Assembly: GCF_947255005.1 (NCBI RefSeq)
Contig: NZ_CAMYFI010000012.1
Location: 1 to 59,132, forward strand
DNA length: 59,132 bases
Direction of reading: 5' to 3'
Source: an uncultured Tessaracoccus sp.
GTDB lineage: Bacteria > Actinomycetota > Actinomycetes > Propionibacteriales > Propionibacteriaceae
In this document: positions 49,228 through 57,048 of the stretch, one piece after another
How positions within the stretch are numbered: position 1 is the stretch's first letter
Layout: each line of letters begins with the position of its first letter
Notes under the pieces: generated by a model
What the model was told of the DNA's origin: nothing
Databases searched by the model: none
What the model saw: the letters and a program-made list of their open reading frames with translations, nothing else
Position numbers and translations under genes: made by a program

Positions 49228-50809
49228 CGTGAACAGTCCGTACAACGAGCCCGACGTCGGCGTGAGTCAGGTGCCGGAGCCATTGAGCGGTACGCCAATG
49301 CTGGAAGCCAAAGGTATTGTCAAGGAGTTCCCTGGAGTTCGGGCACTCGATGAAGTCCAGTTCAGTCTCCACGCTGGTGAAGTGCACTCGCTGGTTGGGG
49401 AAAATGGCGCCGGTAAGTCAACATTGATGAAGATCCTGGGAGGGATCTATCAGCCCGACGCCGGGGTCATCAAGCTACGGGGGAAAGAGACCAAGATACA
49501 AGGGCCTTTGGACGCGCAGCGTAAAGGCATTTCCATCATTCATCAAGAGTTAAACTTGATGCCCGATCTGACCGTAGAGCAAAATATTTTCTTCGGTAGA
49601 GAGCAATACACCGGAACTCGCTTCAACCTTTCACCAAAGAAAATGAGGAGAGAGGTTGAGGCTCTCTTGGAGCGTGTGGGCTTGTCTCTCAATCCGGATG
49701 ACAAGGTTGGGGACCTAACAGTCGCAACACAGCAGATGGTCGAGATTGCGAAAGCCCTGTCATTCGACGCCAAGATCCTCATCATGGATGAGCCCACCGC
49801 AGCTCTTACCGACCGCGAAACAGAAGCGTTGTTCCAAGTGATGAAGGACTTCATCAGTGATGAGACAGCTATTGTCTATATCTCACACCGGATGGATGAG
49901 ATTAAACGCGTGTCGGACACAATCACGGTGATGCGCGACGGACAGTGGATCTCAACTTCCCCGGCCGAAACGCTGACCATTGATGACATCATCGAAAAGA
50001 TGGTTGGACGGAAGATTGCTACCGACATACGCCCCAAACCGCTTAAGGGTGAGCGCCCTGTCGTTTTGAGTGTGCAGGACTTGTCGACGAAGGACGTCCT
50101 GAGAAACGTCAGCTTCGACTTGAGGAAAGGCGAAATTCTGGGTTTTGCTGGGCTGGTAGGAGCCGGCCGCACAGAAACTGCGCGAGCACTGATTGGGGCA
50201 GATGAGAAGACTTCAGGAAGAGTTGAGATCAATGGACAAGAAGTCAATATCAAATCGCCCGCAGACGCGGTGAAGAACTCGCTCGCCTACCTGTCTGAGG
50301 ATAGAAAGCGCTACGGCCTACTTCTTGACAAGGGTCTCGTTGAAAATACTGCTCTACCGTCGTATCAACGATGGGCTCGCGGGATCATCGTCGATGATTC
50401 GAAGGCTGCTGGGATCACAGATACCTACATTGAAAAGCTTCGTGTTAAGACCCCATCTCGGTGGCAGAATGCAAAGAACCTCTCTGGAGGAAACCAGCAG
50501 AAAGTGGTCATTGGAAAGTGGCTCGCTAGAGATTGCGACATCCTCATCTTTGACGAGCCAACCCGAGGTATTGACGTCGGAGCTAAGGACGAGATCTACG
50601 ATCTACTTAATGAGCTCGCTGACCAAGGAAAATCGATCATTGTAATCTCTTCGGAAATGCCCGAGATTCTCAGGTTGTCACATAGGATTGTAGTGATGTG
50701 GGAGGGTCGAGTGACCGGGGTTCTTAACAACGAAGAAGCTAGCCAAAATGTGATTATGAGCTTGGCCACGGGTCAGCTCTCAGAAACAACAAAGGAGTCG
50801 GTGTTATGA
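49220..50809 (+). CDS. Sugar ABC transporter ATP-binding protein 1 (RbsA/MglA type)
   Basis: 529-residue tandem ATPase from the ATG at 49220 (GAGGAG upstream). Two nucleotide-binding halves: first with GENGAGKST, DEPTAAL and a switch histidine in YISHRM; second with the degenerate GLVGAGRTE P-loop, LSGGNQQKV signature and DEPTRGIDVGAK. It energises a ribose-type importer. It overlaps the preceding dehydrogenase and the following permease (4 bp). Much of the gene is A/T-richer than the locus flanks. Confidence 0.94.
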   Translation: MDNVNSPYNEPDVGVSQVPEPLSGTPMLEAKGIVKEFPGVRALDEVQFSLHAGEVHSLVGENGAGKSTLMKILGGIYQPDAGVIKLRGKETKIQGPLDAQRKGISIIHQELNLMPDLTVEQNIFFGREQYTGTRFNLSPKKMRREVEALLERVGLSLNPDDKVGDLTVATQQMVEIAKALSFDAKILIMDEPTAALTDRETEALFQVMKDFISDETAIVYISHRMDEIKRVSDTITVMRDGQWISTSPAETLTIDDIIEKMVGRKIATDIRPKPLKGERPVVLSVQDLSTKDVLRNVSFDLRKGEILGFAGLVGAGRTETARALIGADEKTSGRVEINGQEVNIKSPADAVKNSLAYLSEDRKRYGLLLDKGLVENTALPSYQRWARGIIVDDSKAAGITDTYIEKLRVKTPSRWQNAKNLSGGNQQKVVIGKWLARDCDILIFDEPTRGIDVGAKDEIYDLLNELADQGKSIIVISSEMPEILRLSHRIVVMWEGRVTGVLNNEEASQNVIMSLATGQLSETTKESVL

Positions 50810-51834
50810 GCGTTTCCCAGGCGGCGCCAGACCACAATTCTACGATGGTCGGGCACAAAAAGAAGTCGGGCAGAAAAGGCTTCTTAGCCAGGCATGCTTC
50901 GCAAGTGCTTGTGTTGGTTTCTGAGATCATCCTGATCGTCCTCTTCTCCCTGGCAAGCCCCTACTTCCTGCAAGTTTCAAACTTCTCGGCACTGTTGCTG
51001 GATGCGTCCGTCTACGTGTTGCTGGCGCTAGGACTCACGTTCGTTATCGCGACGGGCGGTATCGACCTCACGCCAGGATTCGGCATTGCGTTTACCGGGG
51101 TCTGTCTGGCAGTGGCGATGACGTGGGCCCATGACGCAGGCCTGGGTACGGTCATGGTCATCGTCGTGGGCGTTGTCGTCGGCCTCCTCTCAGGCGCACT
51201 ACTCGGCACTATCAACGGTGTTCTCGTCGCTTACCTGAAGATGCAGCCCATGATCGCCACGCTCGCAATGATGTTGGTGGCCTGGGGTATGGCGATGGTC
51301 ATCTCGGGAACCTCCGCTATCCCACTGACTCAGTTTGAAGCGTTCCTTCAGCTCGGCCAAGGCAGCACCTTTGGATTGACGAACGCGCTCTTCTTGATCG
51401 CGGTTGTCGCAGTCATCGCCGCCTACCTTCTGAACCGCACGCTCATCGGGCGGTACGCGCTCGCTATCGGCTCGAATGAGGAAGCAACGCGTCTGTCTGG
51501 CGTCAACGTGCGCAAATGGAAGATGCTGGTCTATACCTTGGGAGGCACCTTCACGGGAATCGCCGGTATCTTGATGGCCTCGCGATTGGCCTCGGGCAAG
51601 CCGGACGTGGGCCAGTCGTACGAGATGTACGCAATCGCGGCGGCTGTCCTCGGAGGCGCATCACTGCAAGGTGGCCGGGCATCAGTGTTCGGCTCCGTTA
51701 TTGGCGCGATCGTGATCGCCACGATTCGTAACGGCGCCGTGCTCATGGGCATCCCGGACCAGTGGCAGAAGGTTCTGCTGGGTGCCGTCGTGCTCGCAGC
51801 TGTGTACCTCGACGCTCGCCGCCAGAAGAATTAG
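50806..51834 (+). CDS. Sugar ABC transporter permease 1 (RbsC type)
   Basis: 342 residues, about 8-10 membrane helices, BPD_transp_2 family: LGLTFVIATGGIDLTPG, the EAA-like AIGSNEEATRLSGVNV loop and GGASLQGGRASVFGSVIGA. A basic N-terminal cytoplasmic extension (1-35). It overlaps the ATPase gene by 4 bp and is followed by the binding-protein gene. Confidence 0.93.
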   Translation: MSVSQAAPDHNSTMVGHKKKSGRKGFLARHASQVLVLVSEIILIVLFSLASPYFLQVSNFSALLLDASVYVLLALGLTFVIATGGIDLTPGFGIAFTGVCLAVAMTWAHDAGLGTVMVIVVGVVVGLLSGALLGTINGVLVAYLKMQPMIATLAMMLVAWGMAMVISGTSAIPLTQFEAFLQLGQGSTFGLTNALFLIAVVAVIAAYLLNRTLIGRYALAIGSNEEATRLSGVNVRKWKMLVYTLGGTFTGIAGILMASRLASGKPDVGQSYEMYAIAAAVLGGASLQGGRASVFGSVIGAIVIATIRNGAVLMGIPDQWQKVLLGAVVLAAVYLDARRQKN

Positions 51835-51903
51835 TCATCATCAGTAAATGTCCACTTCTTCTCACAATAGGGTGAGAACCGAATTTAGGAGTAAGAAAAA
51901 AAA

Positions 51904-52890
51904 ATGAAGCGTGCACAGTTTGTTAGTGCGGTGGCTGCCATCGCGCTAACCCTCACTGGATTGACTGCGTGTGGCGGAGAAAACAATGGAGGCGGTGGAG
52001 CCTCCGGTGGGGAGGGTGGTAAATCCATCGCAGTCGTAGCAAAGGGCTATGCCAGCCCATTCTGGGCCAGCGTCAAGAAGGGTGCTGAGGCGGCAGGCAA
52101 GGACCTCGGATACGCCGTCACTTTCAACGGCCCCGACACGGAAACAGACGTGCCTCGACAGAACGACCAGTTGCAGCAGGCACTCATCAAGAAGCCCGCT
52201 GCCCTGGTATTTGCTGCGCTTGACTCCGACGCGCAGGGCACAGTGCTGAAGCAGTTCGCAGATGCCTCCATCCCCGTGGTCGCGTTCGACTCGGGCGTGC
52301 CAGGTTCTGACATTCCCAAGACGACAGTCGCTACCGACAACAAGGCAGCCGCCGCAGAAGGCGCACAGCGACTGGCTGACCTCATTGGCAAGAAGGGCAA
52401 GATAGCCATTATTTGTCACTCCCAGACCTCGGTGACGGGACAGGATCGGGAGCAGGGCTTCCGGGAGTGGGTTAAGGAGAATGCGCCTGACATCCAGATC
52501 GTCGATGTCCAATACAACAACTCGGACCAGGCTGTCGCTCAGCAGCAGTCGTCCGCGATCCTCCAAGCTAACCCTGATCTGGCGGGAATCTTCGCCACTG
52601 ACGACGATGGTGCCGTAGCAGCAGCACAGGCCACTGAAACCGCAGGCCGAAAAGACAAGGTCAAGATCGTCGGATTCGACTCCGGCAAGCCGCAAATGGA
52701 TCTCATCAAGTCGGGTACCATCACGGGCTCCGTAACCCAGAATCCGTACGAGATGGGTTACCAAGCCGTGGTTGCCGCGGACAAAGTGCTCCAAGGTAAG
52801 GAAGTCGAGAAGTTCATCGACTCTGGCTTCTACTGGTACGACGCCGAGAACATGGACAATGAAGACATCAAGAAGGCTCTCTACGACTGA
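51904..52890 (+). CDS. Sugar ABC transporter substrate-binding lipoprotein 1
   Basis: 328-residue Peripla_BP_4-type binding protein. Lipoprotein signal peptide with lipobox LTGLTAC (cleavage before Cys23), a Gly/Asn-rich linker, then the two-lobe fold (KGYASPFWASVKKGAEAA, GIFATDDDGAVAAAQ, KIVGFDSGKPQMDLIKSGTI). It belongs with the two genes upstream. The ligand is unknown; the family binds ribose, xylose, furanoses or inositol. Followed by a strong terminator. Confidence 0.93.
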   Translation: MKRAQFVSAVAAIALTLTGLTACGGENNGGGGASGGEGGKSIAVVAKGYASPFWASVKKGAEAAGKDLGYAVTFNGPDTETDVPRQNDQLQQALIKKPAALVFAALDSDAQGTVLKQFADASIPVVAFDSGVPGSDIPKTTVATDNKAAAAEGAQRLADLIGKKGKIAIICHSQTSVTGQDREQGFREWVKENAPDIQIVDVQYNNSDQAVAQQQSSAILQANPDLAGIFATDDDGAVAAAQATETAGRKDKVKIVGFDSGKPQMDLIKSGTITGSVTQNPYEMGYQAVVAADKVLQGKEVEKFIDSGFYWYDAENMDNEDIKKALYD

Positions 52891-52911
52891 TCCCTGGTAG
52901 ACAGCTGCAGC

Positions 52912-52952
52912 AGCGAGGGGGTGAGCGGGTGTTTCCCGCTCACCCCCTCGCT
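52912..52952 (+). terminator. Strong terminator hairpin after ABC transporter 1
   Basis: Perfect 18-bp stem, AGCGAGGGGGTGAGCGGG (52912-52929) with its complement (52935-52952), loop TGTTT. It ends the first transporter operon and separates it from the second. Confidence 0.92.
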
Positions 52953-53035
52953 GTTCCTGGTTGTGAGCGTATGTCTGGATGACGTTGAGATGTTCGCGCC
53001 CATCGAAGAGCTGATATCGATTACATAAACTGCCC

Positions 53036-53055
53036 CACACTGACGCCGCAGTGTG
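53036..53055. promoter_or_regulatory. Operator candidate before ABC transporter 2
   Basis: Inverted repeat CACACTG-ACGCCG-CAGTGTG, 54 bp before the GTG of the second transporter. It may be a repressor site; TGATATCGATTACA lies just upstream (53012-53025). Confidence 0.4.
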
Positions 53056-53109
53056 TAAAACTGGGTCCCTGTAGGAACCGAGCACAGCCGCTCAGGGACG
53101 GAGAAGCTA

Positions 53110-54696
53110 GTGACGACGCAGTTACTCGAGATGCAAGGTATAGGGAAGAGTTTTCCCGGCGTGCATGCGCTGCGCGACGTAGAACTCAGGCTTAACGAGG
53201 GCGAAGTAGTTGCGTTGCTGGGTGAGAACGGCGCGGGCAAGTCCACGCTGATCAACATCCTCTCGGGCGTATTCAACCACTACGACGGCGACATCACGCT
53301 CGCGGGCAACCCCGTCGTGCTGCACACCCCCACGGATTCCCAACGCCTCGGTATTTCCACCATCCACCAAGAGCTGAACCTGGTGGCCTCCATGTCCATC
53401 GCAGACAACATCTGGCTAGGGCGAGAGCAAGGCAAAGGCGGGTTCGTCAATCGTCGGAAGAGCCTCGACAGGGCCAAGGCCCTCCTCGCTCGTGTCGGGC
53501 TGGACCTCGAACCGACGACGCCGGTAAGCCAACTGCGCGTGGCGGAGCAGCAATTGGTGGAGGTGGCCAAAGCACTCTCAATCGACGCGAAGATCCTCAT
53601 CATGGACGAACCCACCTCGGCGCTGGCTGACGCCGAGGTGCAAAAACTCTTCGACGTGATCCGCTCTCTGACTGCCGAAGGGGTCGGGATCATCTACGTA
53701 TCCCACCGCCTCGAAGAACTCGAGGTGATTGCCGACCGCGTCAACGTGCTCCGCGACGGATGCTGGGTCGGGGAAAAAGACATGGCGGGTACATCCAGGC
53801 CAGAGCTCATTCGAATGATGGTTGGCCGAGACGTGTCCGACCTACCGCGACGAGAACAAGGCGCAGCCGATGCCCAAGGCGAACCGCGCCTGCGTGTACG
53901 CGACCTGCGACTCGAACCCGACGCTCTCGCCGGGCGGGTGGAACTGAAGGGCATCGACTTCGACGTGCGGCCTGGAGAGATCGTCGGTTTGGCCGGGCTC
54001 ATGGGTGCGGGGCGCACGGAAACCCTCGAGTCCCTGTTCGGCGGCTACCCGCCCAACGTCATCTCAGGACACATCGAGCTCGACGGCGCCACCTATCACC
54101 CGACGAATCCTCGCCACGCCATCGAGTCCGGATTCGCGCTCGTCGCTGAGGATCGCAAGCAACAAAGCCTGCTGCTCGACATGAGCGTGAAGTTCAACGC
54201 CAGCCTCGCCGCGCTAAGCCGATTCACCACCGGGGGTTTCGTGAAACAGCGTGACGAGGCCCGTCTCGTGAATTCCGAGATCAAGGCGCTGGGAGTGAAA
54301 ACCCCGAGTGCAGAGTCGGCGGTCGGGACACTCTCAGGCGGCAATCAGCAAAAGGTGGTGCTGGCGAAGTGCCTGCTGACGAAGCCGTCGGTCATCCTGC
54401 TCGACGAACCCACACGTGGCATCGACGTGGGAGCGAAGGCCGAAATCTATGAGCTCGTCAACGAGCTCGCCGAGCAGGGGGTTGCCATCGTTGTCGCGTC
54501 CTCGGAGCTGCCGGAACTGCTGCGTATGTGCAACAGGATCGTCGTGCTGTGTGAAGGCCGGAAGATGGCAGAGCTCGACGCGGCGACGACGAACCAAGAG
54601 GAAATTCTGTCGGCTGCCATGGATCGAACCCAAGCGGTCACCGTCCAAGAGTCAACTGCGGTCACTGACGGGGTTGAGGAAGGCCAAGAGTCATGA
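53110..54696 (+). CDS. Sugar ABC transporter ATP-binding protein 2 (RbsA/MglA type)
   Basis: 528-residue tandem ATPase. First half with GENGAGKST, DEPTSALAD and YVSHRL; second half with the degenerate GLMGAGRTE, LSGGNQQKV and DEPTRGIDVGAK. GTG start; weak Shine-Dalgarno. It is paralogous to the ATPase at 49220. It overlaps the original start of the permease gene (ATGA at 54693). Confidence 0.94.
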   Translation: MTTQLLEMQGIGKSFPGVHALRDVELRLNEGEVVALLGENGAGKSTLINILSGVFNHYDGDITLAGNPVVLHTPTDSQRLGISTIHQELNLVASMSIADNIWLGREQGKGGFVNRRKSLDRAKALLARVGLDLEPTTPVSQLRVAEQQLVEVAKALSIDAKILIMDEPTSALADAEVQKLFDVIRSLTAEGVGIIYVSHRLEELEVIADRVNVLRDGCWVGEKDMAGTSRPELIRMMVGRDVSDLPRREQGAADAQGEPRLRVRDLRLEPDALAGRVELKGIDFDVRPGEIVGLAGLMGAGRTETLESLFGGYPPNVISGHIELDGATYHPTNPRHAIESGFALVAEDRKQQSLLLDMSVKFNASLAALSRFTTGGFVKQRDEARLVNSEIKALGVKTPSAESAVGTLSGGNQQKVVLAKCLLTKPSVILLDEPTRGIDVGAKAEIYELVNELAEQGVAIVVASSELPELLRMCNRIVVLCEGRKMAELDAATTNQEEILSAAMDRTQAVTVQESTAVTDGVEEGQES

Positions 54697-54749
54697 GTGA
54701 AGAATTGAACACTGGCAAGCCGACCACGTGGTAGCGCATCCGTCCCTTA

Positions 54750-55781
54750 ATGGGTTCATTACAGGGCTATCTCGGGTTGGTGCTGATCATCATCATCGGC
54801 ATCGTCACTCAATCTGATCGCTTCCTGTCGCTGGATAACCTCACCAATGCTGTGGCCTACTTCGCGCCCCGCGGCATCCTCGCCATCGGCATGACGCTCA
54901 TCATCATCACCGGCGGCATCGACCTTTCCGTCGGTTCCGTGCTTGCGATTGGCGGCACTCTGTCTGCTTGGCTGCTGGTGGATCAGGGTTGGTCTGTGGG
55001 AGCAATTCTTCCGATGACGCTGCTGGTGTGCGCCATCTTCGGCCTCATCAACGGCCTCGGCACTGCGCTCCTCAAGATACAAGCCTTCGTGATGACACTC
55101 GCCATGATGACGATTGCGCGAGGTATCGTGCGTGAGTTCTCGAACAACGTCTCCATCGGCACTGTGCAGTACGACGAGAACGGCATTCTTCCCGGTTCAC
55201 GAGATTTCCAGGTGCTGGGCCAGCCTGGCGCACCGCTGTTCGACGTGCCGTTCCTCGGGTCGTTCCCCGTGCTGGCGCTCATCGTCATCACGATCGTCGC
55301 CCAGGTCATTCTCTCGAAAACGAAACTCGGGCGACACATCTATGCCGTGGGCGGTAACCCGACGGCAGCCAGGCTCTCCGGCGTGAACGTCACGCTCGTA
55401 CTCATCTTCGTCTACACCTTCACCGGTTTTCTCGCCGGCATTGCTGGGCCCATCAACGCCGCCTACAACGCGTCGGCTGATCCAACAGCCGGCCTCACGT
55501 ATGAACTCGACGCGATCGCCGCCGTCGTCATTGGCGGGGCCAGCCTCGCGGGCGGTAAAGGCACTGCAATTGGCACGTTTATTGGCGCCATGATTCTGAC
55601 CCTGCTCGACAACGTGCTGGGGCTCAATAACTTCAGCGCTAACTGGCAGATGATCATCAAGGGCATCATCGTCATCGTCGCCGTGGTGATCCAGCGCCCA
55701 GAACTGTTCAACGAGATCGGCGAGTCCATCCGTCGCAAGGGAAGACGGAAAAACAAGACAGCCGTCCAAGACGCACACTGA
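54750..55781 (+). CDS. Sugar ABC transporter permease 2 (RbsC type), with premature amber codon upstream
   Basis: 343 residues from the ATG at 54750, BPD_transp_2 fold with MTLIIITGGIDLSVGS, AVGGNPTAARLSGVNV and GGASLAGGKGTAIGTFIGA. The expected start is ATG 54693, overlapping the ATPase stop (ATGA), but codon 14 of that frame is TAG (54732-54734). The frame is open on both sides and the same frame continues to the ATG at 54750, which has no clear Shine-Dalgarno. All membrane helices lie after 54750. Translation may restart by coupling or the gene may be impaired. About ten helices. Confidence 0.85.
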   Translation: MGSLQGYLGLVLIIIIGIVTQSDRFLSLDNLTNAVAYFAPRGILAIGMTLIIITGGIDLSVGSVLAIGGTLSAWLLVDQGWSVGAILPMTLLVCAIFGLINGLGTALLKIQAFVMTLAMMTIARGIVREFSNNVSIGTVQYDENGILPGSRDFQVLGQPGAPLFDVPFLGSFPVLALIVITIVAQVILSKTKLGRHIYAVGGNPTAARLSGVNVTLVLIFVYTFTGFLAGIAGPINAAYNASADPTAGLTYELDAIAAVVIGGASLAGGKGTAIGTFIGAMILTLLDNVLGLNNFSANWQMIIKGIIVIVAVVIQRPELFNEIGESIRRKGRRKNKTAVQDAH

Positions 55782-55817
55782 CCGCACCCGACTGAGCAAC
55801 ATATAGAAAGGGAAACC

Positions 55818-56936
55818 ATGAAACTCAGGTCATTGAAGACGCTGGGAGCTCTGGTGGCAGCCTCCACTCTCGCCTTAGCCTCCTGTGGTTCGAATGCAGA
55901 TTCCAACTCGTCTTCGCCCAGCAAGGACGAAGGCGCCCAGTCGAGCGCGACTTCGTCGGAAGATGGTGGTGCCTCAGAAAGTGGACCGGAAGGTGGCGAC
56001 ACGGGAGCTGCCGGGGACATCGATCCCGGTCCGATGAAGACGGTCGAGCTCGAGAAGAAAGACAAGTACGTCATCGGTTATTCGCAGGCGAACAATGCCG
56101 AGCCGTACCGCGCACAGCTGAACATTCAGCTTGAGCATTATGCCAAGCAGCACGACAACCTGGAGCTCCTGCCTATCGCTGACGCAGCCCAGGATTCGTC
56201 GCGGCAGGTATCCCAAGTGCAGCAGTTCATCACCCAGGGTGTGGACATTCTGATCGTCTCCCCGAACGAGTCGGATCCGCTGACCCCGCCGGTACAGCAG
56301 GCATGCGACAAGGGAATCCCGGTGATTGTGCTGGACCGCTCGGTGAATACCGACTGCATCGCGGCGTTTATCGGTGGTGACAATGTCGCTATTGGTGAAG
56401 CGGCCGGCAAGCTCGCCCTCGAGCTTCTCCCCGACGGCGGCAACGTCGTCGAGCTGCGAGGCATCATGAGCAACCAGCCACAGATTGACCGCGATCAGGG
56501 CTTCCGCGACGCCATCAAGGAGAACCCGAAGATCAAGATCGTGAAGGATCAGGACGCCAAGTGGGTGAAGGAAGAAGGCACCAAGAATATGCAGCAGTGG
56601 CTGCAATCTGGTGAGCAGATCGATTTGGTCTACGCGCACAACGACCCGATGGCACTCGGTGCCGCGCTTGCCGCGTCCGCAGCGGGCAAGGACAAGGACA
56701 TCAAGTTCATCGGTATCGACGGCCTTGCCATCCCCGACGGTGGCATCCGCGCCGTCGAGCAGGGTCAGCTGGCAGGAACTTTCGTGTATCCGACTGGAGC
56801 CAAGGAAGCGATCGACACCGTCATGCTCATGATCGACGGCAAGGAATTCGGGTCGAAACAGATTTTGCCCACGATCCCCGTCACGAAGGAGAACGCAGCG
56901 GAGGTTTACAAACAGTACGACTTCTCTAATAAGTAA
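55818..56936 (+). CDS. Sugar ABC transporter substrate-binding lipoprotein 2
   Basis: 372-residue Peripla_BP_4-type lipoprotein. Lipobox LALASC (Cys23), then an unusually long disordered Ser/Asp/Glu/Gly-rich linker (about 24-75), then the binding fold (KYVIGYSQANNAEPYRAQLN, DILIVSPNESDPLTPPVQQA, LVYAHNDPMALGAALAA, FIGIDGLAIPDGG). Shine-Dalgarno AAAGGGAAA. Co-operonic with the ATPase and permease just upstream and followed by a terminator. Confidence 0.93.
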   Translation: MKLRSLKTLGALVAASTLALASCGSNADSNSSSPSKDEGAQSSATSSEDGGASESGPEGGDTGAAGDIDPGPMKTVELEKKDKYVIGYSQANNAEPYRAQLNIQLEHYAKQHDNLELLPIADAAQDSSRQVSQVQQFITQGVDILIVSPNESDPLTPPVQQACDKGIPVIVLDRSVNTDCIAAFIGGDNVAIGEAAGKLALELLPDGGNVVELRGIMSNQPQIDRDQGFRDAIKENPKIKIVKDQDAKWVKEEGTKNMQQWLQSGEQIDLVYAHNDPMALGAALAASAAGKDKDIKFIGIDGLAIPDGGIRAVEQGQLAGTFVYPTGAKEAIDTVMLMIDGKEFGSKQILPTIPVTKENAAEVYKQYDFSNK

Positions 56937-56957
56937 CTTCTGAATCAACATCGAAGT

Positions 56958-57007
56958 CGGTGGAGCGTCGCCGTCAGCAGTGATTGCGGCGCTCCACCGT
57001 TCTTTTT
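56958..57007 (+). terminator. Rho-independent-type terminator after ABC transporter 2
   Basis: Stem CGGTGGAGCG/CGCTCCACCG (56958-56967/56990-56999), with further pairs inside, followed by a T-rich tract (57001-57007). The glycosidase gene starts 41 bp later. Confidence 0.8.
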
Positions 57008-57048
57008 CCTAACAACAGCAACCAGGTACGTGCTACGAAAGGACGAAC

